Positions 9,306-18,677 of a stretch of DNA of 64,000 nucleotides are shown here, piece by piece. The stretch covers positions 1-64,000 of the forward strand of contig JAYOKZ010000010.1 of NCBI GenBank assembly GCA_038120095.1. The letters run 5' to 3'. The translations under genes were made by a program, and so were the position numbers. The notes under the pieces were generated by a model. It was not told where the DNA came from and searched no databases. It saw nothing but the letters and a program-made list of their open reading frames with translations. The stretch comes from UBA2589 sp038120095. Its GTDB lineage: Bacteria > Gemmatimonadota > Gemmatimonadetes > Longimicrobiales > Gaopeijiaceae. The stretch's first letter is position 1. Each line of letters opens with the position of its first letter.

Positions 9306-10869
9306 ATGAATCCAGACGTTCTACTCACTCTCCTGACGATCGGGTTCGGTGCACTGGCCGGTGGGCTGACGAACACGATCGCTGTCTGGATGCTCTTTCA
9401 TCCCTATCACCCGCCTCGGCTGTTTGGACGCTGGCCGATGAAGTTTCTGCACGGAGCCGTGCCAAAGAATCAACCTCGTCTCGCCGCGGCGATCGGCCGA
9501 ACGGTCGGAAACCGCCTTCTGACCCCGGATGACCTGACGAACACGTTCGCCAACCCCGAATTCCGGGAAGCCTTCGACCATAGACTCAGGATCGTCATCG
9601 ACGAGGTCCTCCATACTGAGCGAGGCTCGCTGGGGCAGCTCATCCCACCGTCGGTACGCGTGGACGTCGAACAGCTCATCGATGACGGAATCCGGGCAGG
9701 CATGGAGCAATTGTCCCTGTACGTGACGTCGGAGCGCTTCGAGGAATCGATGCTGTTGCGGGCCGGGGACCTTGTCGATGCGATTGCAGACGAACCGATC
9801 GCGGGAATTCTCACTCCGACTCGAGGTGTCGCTGTTCAGGCCGCCGTCGAAGAGTGGCTCCACGGTGTCGTGGAAAGTGACGATTTCTCGGACGCGGTGT
9901 CCGACTACATCGAGCGCGCCGCGATCGGCCTGCTGAGGCCCGGCCAGAATTTCGAGGAAATCCTGCCTGTCGGCCTGGTCGGCTCGATGGAGAGGGCGAT
10001 CGCGAGTTACCTGCCTCTCGCGGCTCAGCGACTGGGCGGGCTTCTCGACGAGCCCGAGACGCGAAGAAAATTCCAGAGTACGATCGAGGAACTCCTGCAG
10101 CGGTTCCTCCGAGACCTGAAGTTCCACCAGCGGGTGGTTGCCCGGGTCGTCATGACGGAGGATACCATCCAGAAGGTGCTCGACACCATTCAGGAAGAGG
10201 GGGCCGAGCGGCTGTCTGAAATCCTCCGGGATCCCGCCGTACAAAGGTCGATCGCCAAGGGGGCCAACGAGGCCATCGTCGACTTCCTGCGACGGCCGGT
10301 GAACGAGGTGTTGGGCCAGGCCGACGATCCAAGCATGGTGGCGACCCGTGATACCCNNNNNNNNNNGGAGCGCGCGGGATCCCGCGACTCGGGAGTTCCT
10401 GGTCGAGAAGCTACGCGACGGCCTGGACCACGCCGGAGCCCGTACGTGGGGAGATGTACTCGAGCGGGTTCCGGCTCAGAAGATCGCCGACCTGATCGTC
10501 GCGACCGCCCGTACGGAGGTCGTGCTCCGCGCTGTCGAATCAGGTGCTCGCAGGCTTGCCGCTCGAGGGATGGAGCACCCTGTCGGGGTGCCTGCACGCT
10601 GGTTCCCCGACGATGGCCCCGATCGGATCGAGGTCGCCCTCGGCGACCCGATCTGGGACTGGGTACAGACTCAGGTACCGGCAGTCGTCGAGCGGCTCGA
10701 TGTCGCCCGACGGGTGGAGGAAAAAGTCCTCCACTTTCCCACGGCCCGAATGGAGGAGATCGTGAGGAAGGTCACGGACCGAGAGCTGCGCCTGATCGTG
10801 CGCCTCGGTTACGTCCTCGGAGCCTTCATAGGGCTGCTCATGGTCGCCGTCGATGCTCTGGTGCGTTGA
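9306..10869 (+). CDS. DUF445 family membrane protein (interrupted by assembly gap)
   Basis: The N-terminal membrane hairpin with GGLTNTIAVWMLFHPYHPP (residues about 19-37) is the hallmark of DUF445/YheB-type proteins. A long helical cytoplasmic region follows, and a final transmembrane helix (GAFIGLLMVAVDALV) ends the protein at 10869. Ten N at 10357-10366 split the frame: before the gap codons begin at positions divisible by 3, after it they are shifted by +1. The real missing length should therefore be a multiple of 3, and the gene is probably intact. It is the last gene of the 7120-10869 operon. Function is unknown; DUF445 proteins are linked to envelope stability in Bacillus. Confidence 0.85.
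10357..10366. other. Assembly gap (10 N)
   Basis: Ten consecutive N inside the DUF445 gene. The same size as the gap at 33335-33344, and it breaks the reading frame, so it is a placeholder and not a measured length. Confidence 0.98.
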
Positions 10870-10893
10870 GGGAGCACCCCCGCCCCCCCATGC

Positions 10894-11820
10894 TCAGTCG
10901 AACGTGAGCCGAAACGAGCCGTTCTCGATGGTTACGTTGGGGTAGGGCGGCCCCGAGCCAGTGGCGTCGTAGACGATGAAGTGGAAGGTGCCCTCCGCCA
11001 CCTGCGAAGTCAGCGTAGCGACGACCACCTCTCCCGACCACGGCTGAATTGTCGGATCGGAGTCATTCGATCCGAATTGTGAGATCCCCGGGTAGGCAAG
11101 GTCGTATTGCGCCTCCGATCGATTGCCGGTCGGGCCAAAGCTCTCGGTCGGGTATGTGCCCGTCTCCAGGGGTGCGCCCAATTCGTGATAGACGTCGATG
11201 TTCAGGAGCCGGCACGTCATGCAGGACGGGTCCAGCCCAAGCTGGTCGGGGTCGAAGAACCCGGTAAGACGAAGAAAACCACTCGAGATACCGGCGGGCA
11301 GATTGATGAGGAATGAACCCCGAGTGCTGAAGTCGGTCATGATTCCGTCGACCTCCGCGGACATCACCATGCTCATCCAGCCGTAGTCGGCGCAGCCCGG
11401 CATCGACGAGGCCGAGCCGAAGGTGCCCTGCACCCCCGAAACGGACGTGATCGTCAGGGTGTTGCCCACTCGTGAGAACAGTGCCGACTCGACCGAGTCA
11501 GACACCAGTTCACCATTCCTGGTGGTGACCCGGAGCGTCAGCGTTCCATCCGAGACACTCCAGACTCCCTTTTCCGATGAGCAGCGGCGATCGACGTAGT
11601 CCGCGTGGACGAGAGAGAACTCCTGACCGGCCCGAAACTCGAGGGTGGTCTGAGCGACGTCCGGTACGGTGGATTGCCAGAGACCGACGAGTGACTCAGC
11701 GGATTCCGGGACCGGCGCTGTAGCAGAATTCGAGCACGCTGAGACACCCCACGCCAGGCAACCCACAGTAATCAGACGCGAGGCAGGACGATGGACGATT
11801 CCTGAGCGGATGGGTGACAT
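10894..11820 (-). CDS. Lipoprotein with lipocalin-like N-terminal region, unknown function
   Basis: A 308-residue predicted lipoprotein: signal peptide ending GVSAC (Cys about 29), then a short Ser/Pro linker. The segment 'LVGLWQSTVPDVAQTTLEF' near residue 44 and the following strands resemble the start of a lipocalin-like domain (GxW motif). Four cysteines occur in pairs (CADYG, CMTC), suggesting disulfides in the periplasm or at the cell surface. It converges with the DUF445 gene and has no close co-directional partner. Function is unknown. Confidence 0.75.
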   Translation of the reverse strand: MSPIRSGIVHRPASRLITVGCLAWGVSACSNSATAPVPESAESLVGLWQSTVPDVAQTTLEFRAGQEFSLVHADYVDRRCSSEKGVWSVSDGTLTLRVTTRNGELVSDSVESALFSRVGNTLTITSVSGVQGTFGSASSMPGCADYGWMSMVMSAEVDGIMTDFSTRGSFLINLPAGISSGFLRLTGFFDPDQLGLDPSCMTCRLLNIDVYHELGAPLETGTYPTESFGPTGNRSEAQYDLAYPGISQFGSNDSDPTIQPWSGEVVVATLTSQVAEGTFHFIVYDATGSGPPYPNVTIENGSFRLTFD

Positions 11821-11936
11821 GGGCGTTCAGTGAGGATTGGCGGGCGCTCGGCCTGCCTCGAAAAGATGCGCCGCGCCGCGCACCACCGAAACGACGCGAC
11901 ATGCTGTCGGACAGTGCGGGACGGCCCTTTGTACGG

Positions 11937-12206
11937 TCAGTTACGCTCGTCCGGGGCCTCGAGCCTGAATCCCGCCCTCGACCGACCTTGTCGACGACCT
12001 CGCGACGCCGTGTCCTTTGCGCTCACGCGGCGCTTCATCCATGCGAGAGGGGTGAACACCTGCTTTCGTCGACCACGCCGACCCACACCCGTCTCCATGA
12101 TGTGCTCGATCTCGTCGGATGTCTGGGTATACCTCCCGGGCATACCCAGCCAGATGCCGACTCCGAGACCGATCACACCCGTGAGGATCAAGGAGACAGC
12201 GGTCAT
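11937..12206 (-). CDS. Small membrane protein, unknown
   Basis: An 89-residue protein starting with the ATG at 12206. Residues 1-20 form one hydrophobic helix with a glycine zipper (GVIGLGVGIWLG), followed by a strongly basic tail rich in Arg/Lys. The long upstream extension of this frame is Arg/Pro-rich and unlikely to be translated. It resembles small single-pass membrane proteins of unknown function. No neighbour gives a function; it lies downstream of another small membrane protein and TerB on the same strand. The open frame and sensible topology are the only support. Confidence 0.5.
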   Translation of the reverse strand: MTAVSLILTGVIGLGVGIWLGMPGRYTQTSDEIEHIMETGVGRRGRRKQVFTPLAWMKRRVSAKDTASRGRRQGRSRAGFRLEAPDERN

Positions 12207-12365
12207 GAAGATCTCGCAGATTGGAGGTTGACTCGGCCGAGTGCGCTCACGCGGACCATTTCCCCGAGGATCCTGCCGAGCCGAGCCGCATGGGGAAGCC
12301 GAGGCCAGCAAAACGAGCGTCCCCCGGGACGGGAACGCCCACTCGACGATCCAGAAGCTGCAGGG

Positions 12366-12515
12366 CTAGCGTTGAGTCAGCGACTCGATGACCAGAAGAC
12401 CGAGGCCAACGGACAGAATGATCGCCACGGCGTTCGTGCCAACCGCAACCATTCCCACAACACTCCAGAAGACGGCGTGGGTGAACAAGTAGCCGCCGGG
12501 AACGAGATCGCGCAT
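12366..12515 (-). CDS. Very small membrane protein (49 aa), unknown
   Basis: A 49-residue frame from ATG 12515 to the stop at 12366. It has two hydrophobic segments (about residues 9-26 and 28-43) and a short polar C-terminus (ESLTQR). The amphipathic pattern is that of a small integral membrane protein and is more protein-like than the overlapping frames. It follows the TerB gene by 61 nt. It is too short for family recognition. Confidence 0.45.
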   Translation of the reverse strand: MRDLVPGGYLFTHAVFWSVVGMVAVGTNAVAIILSVGLGLLVIESLTQR

Positions 12516-12576
12516 GCTCGGTCGTGGTTCAAGTGGATGGTTCGCTGAAGAAATATGCGGCTGAGGCCCCTCGGTG

Positions 12577-13068
12577 TCACCCCTGTGGCCGGGGGGCCGG
12601 AGTCGCTCCCTGCGGCGAGCGAGTGTGTCGCTCCCGGGCCTCCGCGAGGTACCCCGGTTCCAGCCTGAGGAGATTGCAGATCTTGCGCATGAGGTAGTCC
12701 TCCTTGCTCGCCAGATCGCCATCCGCATACACCAATCCCCACATGATCTCGGCAAGCACCATCTTCTGCCCGGTGGAGTAGTTCTCGGCAATCAAATTCG
12801 TAAACTGCCAGAGATCGACGGCCTCCTCCCGCTCCCGCTGCGCGAGTTCCAGGAGCTTGACCGCCTCGGCTTCCTCAAGGCCGAACTGGCGACGGACCGC
12901 AGACTCCAGGTGCTGCTGCTCTTCCTCGGAGAACTCGTCGTCAGCGTACGCAAGTTCCAGGAGCAGCGCACAGGCGGCGAGACGGATGTCGCTCGATCCA
13001 CCGACGCTGGACTGGTCGGCGGATGGCGTCATGGACGAGGAGAAGAAACTCTTGATCGATTGCAACAT
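12577..13068 (-). CDS. TerB-like (tellurite resistance B) domain protein
   Basis: A 163-residue acidic helical protein. The TerB fold is recognised from the first-half motif ALLLELAYADDEFSEEE (about residues 34-50) and its second-half counterpart EIMWGLVYADGDLASKE (about 106-122): two metal-binding-like acidic loops in a duplicated helical domain. TerB-like proteins are cytoplasmic and often lie at the membrane; the tellurite label is historical. Two small membrane proteins follow on the same strand, and the ABC exporter ends 27 nt upstream, so it may share the exporter transcript. Confidence 0.85.
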   Translation of the reverse strand: MLQSIKSFFSSSMTPSADQSSVGGSSDIRLAACALLLELAYADDEFSEEEQQHLESAVRRQFGLEEAEAVKLLELAQREREEAVDLWQFTNLIAENYSTGQKMVLAEIMWGLVYADGDLASKEDYLMRKICNLLRLEPGYLAEARERHTRSPQGATPAPRPQG

Positions 13069-13095
13069 GGATGTCTCCGATACGGCGACTGACGA

Positions 13096-14796
13096 TCAGA
13101 AATCGACTGATTGAATCTTCCTGATTCCTGCTCGCAAGGGGAGCCAGGTAGCGAGCGCGGTCAGGATCGCCGCTCCGCAGACGCCGAGCAAGAGCGGAGT
13201 CGTGCTCACCTCGGCTGCGCCGCCCTGAACCCGCGAGTTGAGGTAGAGGTAAACCGGCCAGGCCTCGAGAATGACCACCCCGGCCAGGTACGAAACGGCC
13301 GCCATCATGAAAAGGAGGCCGCCAAAGGACGTAGGGATTTCGGCCACATTTTCCGTCTCGTAGTTCGGGTACAGGGCTCCGAAACCCAGGGCGAGCGCAG
13401 TGAGGGCGAACGTCACCCCGATCATCGTCAGCGACGTGAGGACGAGAATGAACGGCGTCGCCTCGAGCACGAGGTTGGTTCCGACGATCAACGGGAGTGC
13501 CACCAGAAGCAGCGGAAACGTGCCCACGCGGTACTTCGACCAGAAGATCGTCCGAAGGTCGACCGGTGAAGACTTGAGCAGCCACATCATTCGCCCCTCG
13601 ATCGACATGGCCGGAAACACAAACCGTGCTGCGATGGCCGCGACGACGAAGCCGGCCAGGCCCAGATTGAGAAAGGACACCGCATTGATGAGCAGGAAGG
13701 AGACCTGTTCACCGGTATACAGGGGGAGAACCGTGATGTTGTACACGTAGACGGCGACCAGGACGCCGAGCAGGATCAACTGCGACCACTGCGTCGTGTC
13801 CCGGAAAAAGACCCGGAATTCCTTGGTCAGCATTTCTCGAGTCGCAACATCCCTGGCCCGGAAGATCTTCTCCAGGAGTCGGGACCGACTCCGCCCCTCC
13901 TTCTTCTCGGCCCCTTCCTGGGCTCGAGTGAACCCGGTTTCGAAATACCGTCGATGGAGCCACGCACCGACGACGAAACACATGGCAGCCGTGGACCACA
14001 GAAAAGCGAAGGGAAACCACTGAAAGCGGCCGTTCAGCTGAGAGATCAGAGCCTCGGCGGCCCACTCGCTCGGGAGCCATGCGGACGTCGGGGTACGGAG
14101 AACCGCAATGAAGTCGACGAGGCTGCTGAACTCCTCCGGACTCATGAGCCGTTCCGGGCGAAGAAACCGAAACAGCGCCAGCACACCGGCCGCGGCCAGC
14201 AGCCCCACCAGCGCGAGCAGATCCCGCGTGCGACGGGCGGGGAAGATGTTGACCAGCAGCAGGGTGATGCCACTCCCGACCACGGCCGGAATCACCAGGA
14301 ACGGAACGACGGTCCCGATCGCGAGCAGGAAATAGAGAGGACCCGCCGAGTACACCGCACCGTAGGCCGACAGCAGGGGGATCGCGAGCAATGCGACCAT
14401 CCACGAGGAGTCGACGATCGTTTCGATGAGTCGAGCCGAGTAAACCGTCTCGGCCTCCACGGGTGCGGCCACGACGAACTCGAGATCTTCCGAAAGGAAG
14501 AACGTCGAGAGGGCCGTGATGACGTTCGATAGAATCAGGATCATCAGAAACGTCAGAAATGCGAGTCCAAGAAGCTTGCCCGCCAGCAAGTCTCCGATGC
14601 CCTGAGTACCACGGAAGTACAGGAGCATCCGAAAGATCACTGCGAAGATCAGCGCCCAGAAAAACAGACCGACGAACCCGAGGAGGAGTGCCTTGAACAC
14701 ACGCCCCTCGTCCGTCTTCGCCCGGTTGAGTTTGGTACGGATTTTGGGACGAAGAAGCCAGATCAGACCCGCCCTGGTTTGAACCCCGCCGGTCAC
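13096..14796 (-). CDS. ABC-2-like exporter permease
   Basis: A 566-residue integral membrane protein with many hydrophobic segments (clusters near residues 27-50, 60-85, 125-160, 170-195 and several in the C-terminal half), fitting large ABC-2-type or 'putative ABC exporter' permeases. GTG at 14796 is chosen because it overlaps the TGA of the ATPase gene (GTGA), the same coupling seen between the ATPase and the transglutaminase gene. The much longer upstream open frame is a shadow of the ATPase gene. Its ATPase partner is directly upstream; the substrate is unknown. Confidence 0.85.
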   Translation of the reverse strand: MTGGVQTRAGLIWLLRPKIRTKLNRAKTDEGRVFKALLLGFVGLFFWALIFAVIFRMLLYFRGTQGIGDLLAGKLLGLAFLTFLMILILSNVITALSTFFLSEDLEFVVAAPVEAETVYSARLIETIVDSSWMVALLAIPLLSAYGAVYSAGPLYFLLAIGTVVPFLVIPAVVGSGITLLLVNIFPARRTRDLLALVGLLAAAGVLALFRFLRPERLMSPEEFSSLVDFIAVLRTPTSAWLPSEWAAEALISQLNGRFQWFPFAFLWSTAAMCFVVGAWLHRRYFETGFTRAQEGAEKKEGRSRSRLLEKIFRARDVATREMLTKEFRVFFRDTTQWSQLILLGVLVAVYVYNITVLPLYTGEQVSFLLINAVSFLNLGLAGFVVAAIAARFVFPAMSIEGRMMWLLKSSPVDLRTIFWSKYRVGTFPLLLVALPLIVGTNLVLEATPFILVLTSLTMIGVTFALTALALGFGALYPNYETENVAEIPTSFGGLLFMMAAVSYLAGVVILEAWPVYLYLNSRVQGGAAEVSTTPLLLGVCGAAILTALATWLPLRAGIRKIQSVDF

Positions 14797-15650
14797 CGCT
14801 CGATCGCCTCCCGAAGGCTTTCGATGACGTGGCTCATGGCCTCTCCCCCCGTGACTTTCAGGAAGATTTCCTCGAGGTGCGCTCCCCCGGCCTCCGCCTG
14901 ACTCCGAAGCTCGTCCATCGTACCGGAGGCAATGATCTCCCCTTGATTGATGATCGCGATCCGATCGCAAAGCGCCTCGGCGACCTCCAGGGTGTGCGTC
15001 GATAGAAAGACCGTCCCGCCGTTGGCAACAAACTCCCGAAAGAGGTCCTTGAGCAGACGAGCCGACCGGGGATCGAGCCCTACCATGGGTTCGTCGACAA
15101 CGATCAGCTCCGGCTGATGGATGAGCGCCGAGCTGATGAGGATCTTCTGTCGCATACCGTGCGAATAGCTCTCGATCAGCTCGTCCTTCCACGGGCTGAG
15201 GTGGAAGAGTTCGAGCAGGCGATCGGCTCTTGCCTCCACGTCTCCTCCCTCGCGACCCCACAGCCCGGCCACGAAGCGCAGGAATTCCCCTCCTGAGAGC
15301 TTGTCGTAAAGATACGGTCGGTCGGGGATGTATCCGATCCGCGACTTCGCCTGTTCCGGCTCCCTGTCGAGGTCATTCCCGCCCACCACGATGTCTCCGT
15401 CGGAGGGCCGGAGGATACCCGCCACCATGCGGATCGTCGTCGTCTTCCCGGCTCCATTCGGTCCGAGAAATCCAAAGATCTCTCCCCGGCGAACGGCGAG
15501 ATCGATCCCCTTCACCGCCTCGAAGCTCCCATACTTTTTTCGAACGCCTCGAAGCTTCAGCATCTCGTTCGTAGCCTCGCTCTGCCGGAGACCCTGAGGT
15601 TCGTTCGGTCGTTCCAGTCGATCGGAGGTCGAATCCGTTTCGGTCTTCAC
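14793..15650 (-). CDS. ABC transporter ATP-binding protein
   Basis: A 285-residue ATPase. It has Walker A GPNGAGKTTT, a Q-loop in the YIPDRPYLYDKLSGGE region, a signature motif (YSHGMRQK in place of LSGGQ) and Walker B LIVVDEPMVGLD. The GTG at 15650 overlaps the TGA of the transglutaminase gene; the ABC domain proper begins about 30 residues later (MLKLRGVRKKYG), so an internal ATG is an alternative start. It pairs with the permease next door to form an ABC-2-type exporter. The unusual 'SHGM' signature is common in this exporter class. Confidence 0.92.
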   Translation of the reverse strand: MKTETDSTSDRLERPNEPQGLRQSEATNEMLKLRGVRKKYGSFEAVKGIDLAVRRGEIFGFLGPNGAGKTTTIRMVAGILRPSDGDIVVGGNDLDREPEQAKSRIGYIPDRPYLYDKLSGGEFLRFVAGLWGREGGDVEARADRLLELFHLSPWKDELIESYSHGMRQKILISSALIHQPELIVVDEPMVGLDPRSARLLKDLFREFVANGGTVFLSTHTLEVAEALCDRIAIINQGEIIASGTMDELRSQAEAGGAHLEEIFLKVTGGEAMSHVIESLREAIER

Positions 15651-17206
15651 GGTTGCTCCTCTGCCATGATCCCGTCGAGTACCTCGATGTCGAGGCTCCC
15701 GATCAACCGGACGATCTCCACCTGCTGGGCCAGCCCACCGATGACGAAGCGTATGTGGGAGGCGTCCGCGGGGTACTGCCCGAACGTCGGATCGACCGCG
15801 ACCCACTCATCGAGCCAGACCTCGGGCCACGCGTGATAGAAGAACGCGCCGTTGACGAAGACGAGCCCCACCGCAGTACGCGCCGGCAGGCCAAGCGCCC
15901 GCGCCATGGCGACGTACAGGACAGTATGCTCGTTGCAGTCCCCCTGCAGGGTCTCCAGGACCTGGACAGCGTTGGGCACGGAAAAGGTGATTTCCTTCTC
16001 GAGCATGTTGTAGACGGCCGTGGTCAGCTGTCTCGCGACCTCCTTCGGGTCCTGAGACCACTGCGTCCGACGGTTGGTGATCTGGCGCGCTCTTCGGATG
16101 ATGCGCTCGTCATCGCTCTGAATGAGAGGTTCGGGTTCGAGCGACTCACGAAGGTCCATGAACGCGTACGGCAGGCGGTAGCCCGGATCCACCTCATCCC
16201 AGCTTGCGCGGCGGATGATGAGCGTGTCACCCCGCAGGGACTGCCGCCCACCGTCGAGCTGAAAGCCTTCGAGATCGACCCCGGTCAGTCGAAATCGGAG
16301 CTCGTCGTGCTGTGTCACGTCGTCGAAGTCGACGTTGCTCTGAACCGCGGTGGAGAGAATGACATCGTCGTCGATCGGAGACCCCGATACCAGGCGGGAG
16401 TCTTCCTGAGCCTGCCGGGCAAGCTCGTACTCCGTCTTTTGCATGGCAAAGCCGAGCGCACTGGAGGCCTGGAGGATACGTCCGTCCTCATCCACCCAGC
16501 TCTCGACGCGAATTCCGCCGAACTCCTCGGCAATCTTCCACGCCGGCACAGGATCCTGTCGGGCCGATGCCCAGCGGCCATCCGCGCCAATCGCCGCCGA
16601 GTCGGTCACCAGAAGCGTGTCGTGGTCGAGAATGTGCACTTCCACGGTCCGGGTGCTCAGACTGGTCGGGTCGAAGACGGGCAGTCGCACGGTTTTCCCG
16701 ACCTCGAGTCCCTCGCCCATCGCTACCCGAATCGGGACGACGTTGGACATGATCGGGGGCTGAGGAAGCCGAAACGAGAGATTCTGCTCGCTACCGGCCG
16801 ACACGATGCGAACCTCCAGGGTCGTGTCCGGGAGCAGTTCTCCGCTTGCCTCGAAGCGGCCAACCTCACTGTCCAGCGTAAAGCTGAAATTCTCCATGAC
16901 GAGCGATGGATCGAGCTTCACCCGCGTCCGGGCCACCGCAAATCCCGTCTGACCGAGAGCCGGAAGCTCCAGGTTCATCAGGTCTTCCAGTTGGAATCCG
17001 TCGGGAACGGTGTCGAGCCGAGAGGTCGCCTGCCCCACGGTTCGATCGTTCATCGTCAGGGTGTAGAAGTTGATGCCCGGTGCGAGCGTCAGCGCCGCCT
17101 CAGCGAGCCGAATCAACTCGGGCTGGAAGTATTCGTCGCGGGCTTTCCACCCGACCATGGCGATCCAGACCACCACGATCATCGTCCCGATTATCCGCTT
17201 TCGCAT
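15647..17206 (-). CDS. Membrane-anchored transglutaminase-like cysteine protease domain protein
   Basis: A 519-residue protein with an N-terminal membrane anchor (residues about 4-20), a large beta-rich extracytoplasmic region, and a C-terminal transglutaminase-like domain. The catalytic triad is visible: C424 in GDCNEHT, H458 in YHAWPEVW and D472 in VDPTFGQ. Such domains act as proteases or amide-processing enzymes outside the membrane; the target is unknown. Its stop overlaps the start of the ABC ATPase (GTGA), so it is first in a three-gene exporter operon and may process what the exporter moves or act in the same envelope task. Confidence 0.88.
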   Translation of the reverse strand: MRKRIIGTMIVVVWIAMVGWKARDEYFQPELIRLAEAALTLAPGINFYTLTMNDRTVGQATSRLDTVPDGFQLEDLMNLELPALGQTGFAVARTRVKLDPSLVMENFSFTLDSEVGRFEASGELLPDTTLEVRIVSAGSEQNLSFRLPQPPIMSNVVPIRVAMGEGLEVGKTVRLPVFDPTSLSTRTVEVHILDHDTLLVTDSAAIGADGRWASARQDPVPAWKIAEEFGGIRVESWVDEDGRILQASSALGFAMQKTEYELARQAQEDSRLVSGSPIDDDVILSTAVQSNVDFDDVTQHDELRFRLTGVDLEGFQLDGGRQSLRGDTLIIRRASWDEVDPGYRLPYAFMDLRESLEPEPLIQSDDERIIRRARQITNRRTQWSQDPKEVARQLTTAVYNMLEKEITFSVPNAVQVLETLQGDCNEHTVLYVAMARALGLPARTAVGLVFVNGAFFYHAWPEVWLDEWVAVDPTFGQYPADASHIRFVIGGLAQQVEIVRLIGSLDIEVLDGIMAEEQP

Positions 17207-17295
17207 GAGCGTTCGTCCGTTGAGATCGCGCCCGTGCGGCTACGATACGCCGTGGGTACGGCAGACCTCGCGCCATGTTCCCACGTACCTCATGG

Positions 17296-17808
17296 CTACC
17301 CCCGCCTCTCGTCAGCCAGTTCCTGAACCATTCTGGAGAACACCTCTTCTTCGTAGGGAGACGGCACGACCACCGTGATCTCGATTGGTTCGCCTTCGTC
17401 CAGATGCTGGAAGAGAATCTCACACAATGACCGAGCCGCGTCCTCGGGCTCGGTCATTCCCGCCCCGAGGCCCAGAGGAGGTAGGGCGAGGGAGGTCAGA
17501 CCCATGTCCGACGCACGGCGCAGCCCGTTCTGAACGGCCTTCCTGACCGAAAAGGACGACTGTGCTTCGTCCGCAGAGCTCACGACGACGTGGATCAGGA
17601 AGTCGCAGGGGAGGTTCCCCGCGGGCGTCATGACCGCACCCCCGACAGGCAAGGGACCCACCCGGGAGAGTTTCTGCTCGACGCGTTCGCCCGCCGCCGC
17701 CGCCAGATCTCTGGATGCGTGGCTTACCGGTGAGAAATCCGACTGCACCGGGCGCATGACACCCTCGACCGTCTGGTCGGACAGCTTCCCTACACGAACG
17801 CGGATCAT
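17296..17808 (-). CDS. Macro-domain protein
   Basis: A 170-residue stand-alone macro domain, the fold that binds ADP-ribose and can remove it or deacetylate O-acetyl-ADP-ribose. Supporting segments are the GGAVMTPAGNLPCDFLIHVVV strand-loop region (broken here to its parts: GGAVMTPAG then CDFLIHVVV, near residues 56-76), the later helix SVRKAVQNGLRRAS and the phosphate-loop-like LALPPLGLGAGM (about 107-118). The start overlaps the TPR stop by 4 nt, so it is coupled to the TPR gene upstream. Confidence 0.8.
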   Translation of the reverse strand: MIRVRVGKLSDQTVEGVMRPVQSDFSPVSHASRDLAAAAGERVEQKLSRVGPLPVGGAVMTPAGNLPCDFLIHVVVSSADEAQSSFSVRKAVQNGLRRASDMGLTSLALPPLGLGAGMTEPEDAARSLCEILFQHLDEGEPIEITVVVPSPYEEEVFSRMVQELADERRG

Positions 17809-18677
17809 GATGGCTGCAGGTCCCGCGCTTTGCGATACATCTCGGCGGCCTCGGCCGGGCGCCCCTCCCGATCGTACAGGTGGCCCAGTGTATAGAAAGG
17901 ACGCGCATCATCGGGGAGCAGTTCAGCGGCCCTCAACATGAGCTGGGACGCCTCGACGAAGTGGTCCGTTCGATTCAGTGCCTCGGCCCGATAGTAAAAC
18001 GCCTCCCCGTTCTCCGGATCACGTTCGCAAACCCAGCGAAGCTCCACTTCGGCCTGAGGATACAGGCCCCGTCGGAAGGAAAGGGTCGCCTGGGCGAGCC
18101 GTGCCGCCACATCATCCGGAGAGATCCGCAGTGCCTGCGTGATCAAGGCGTCCGCCGCGTCGAATCGGGCCAACTTCGTCAGGGCACTCGCCAGATTGGT
18201 CAGGACCTCTACGTTCTCCGGCTCCAGCTCTCGTGCAGCCTCCAGATGCTCGACCGCCCGGTCGTGCCGACCGAGCTCATCGAAGAGAATTCCGAGGTTG
18301 TTGTGTGCTCTCAGATTGTTCGGGTTCTGCGCCAGAATCTGCAGAAACTCCTCGATCGCCTCTTCGATACGACCGGACTGAACGAGGTCGCGGGCCCTCG
18401 ACAGCTGATTGCCCTGAGGACGCGGTGCTTCAGGGAGACTTTCGACACGATCCGCGTCACCGTGAACGACCTTGCCTCCCACCTCCGCTTCTGCTTCAAC
18501 CGGTGACTCCGGCTGCACTTGCGGCGCTTCGACCGAGGGCTTCGGCTCATCGCCGCCGGCGACTCCGGCCTCATCGACCTGCCCGGAGGCCTCGCTGGTC
18601 AGCTCCGGCAGCAACTCGACCTGAGACGCATCGGTAGCCGCTTTCCTGCTTCGCTTCTTCCGGCGTCTCGCCATCAT
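17805..18677 (-). CDS. TPR-repeat protein with charged N-terminus
   Basis: A 290-residue protein. The first ~95 residues are a basic start (MMARRRKKRSRK) followed by a low-complexity Glu/Pro/Val stretch that is probably disordered. From about residue 97 there are roughly five to six tetratricopeptide repeats, shown by recurring patterns such as NNLRAHNNLGILFDELGR and EAFYYRAEALNRTDH. TPR proteins are protein-interaction scaffolds. The neighbours CutA (4-nt overlap upstream) and macro-domain (4-nt overlap downstream) are co-transcribed but do not reveal a shared pathway. Confidence 0.88.
   Translation of the reverse strand: MMARRRKKRSRKAATDASQVELLPELTSEASGQVDEAGVAGGDEPKPSVEAPQVQPESPVEAEAEVGGKVVHGDADRVESLPEAPRPQGNQLSRARDLVQSGRIEEAIEEFLQILAQNPNNLRAHNNLGILFDELGRHDRAVEHLEAARELEPENVEVLTNLASALTKLARFDAADALITQALRISPDDVAARLAQATLSFRRGLYPQAEVELRWVCERDPENGEAFYYRAEALNRTDHFVEASQLMLRAAELLPDDARPFYTLGHLYDREGRPAEAAEMYRKARDLQPS

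Noticed and set aside
15653..17326. 557-codon plus-strand open frame opposite the transglutaminase gene
   Set aside because: Shadow frame in high-GC DNA; the minus-strand product has a complete catalytic triad.
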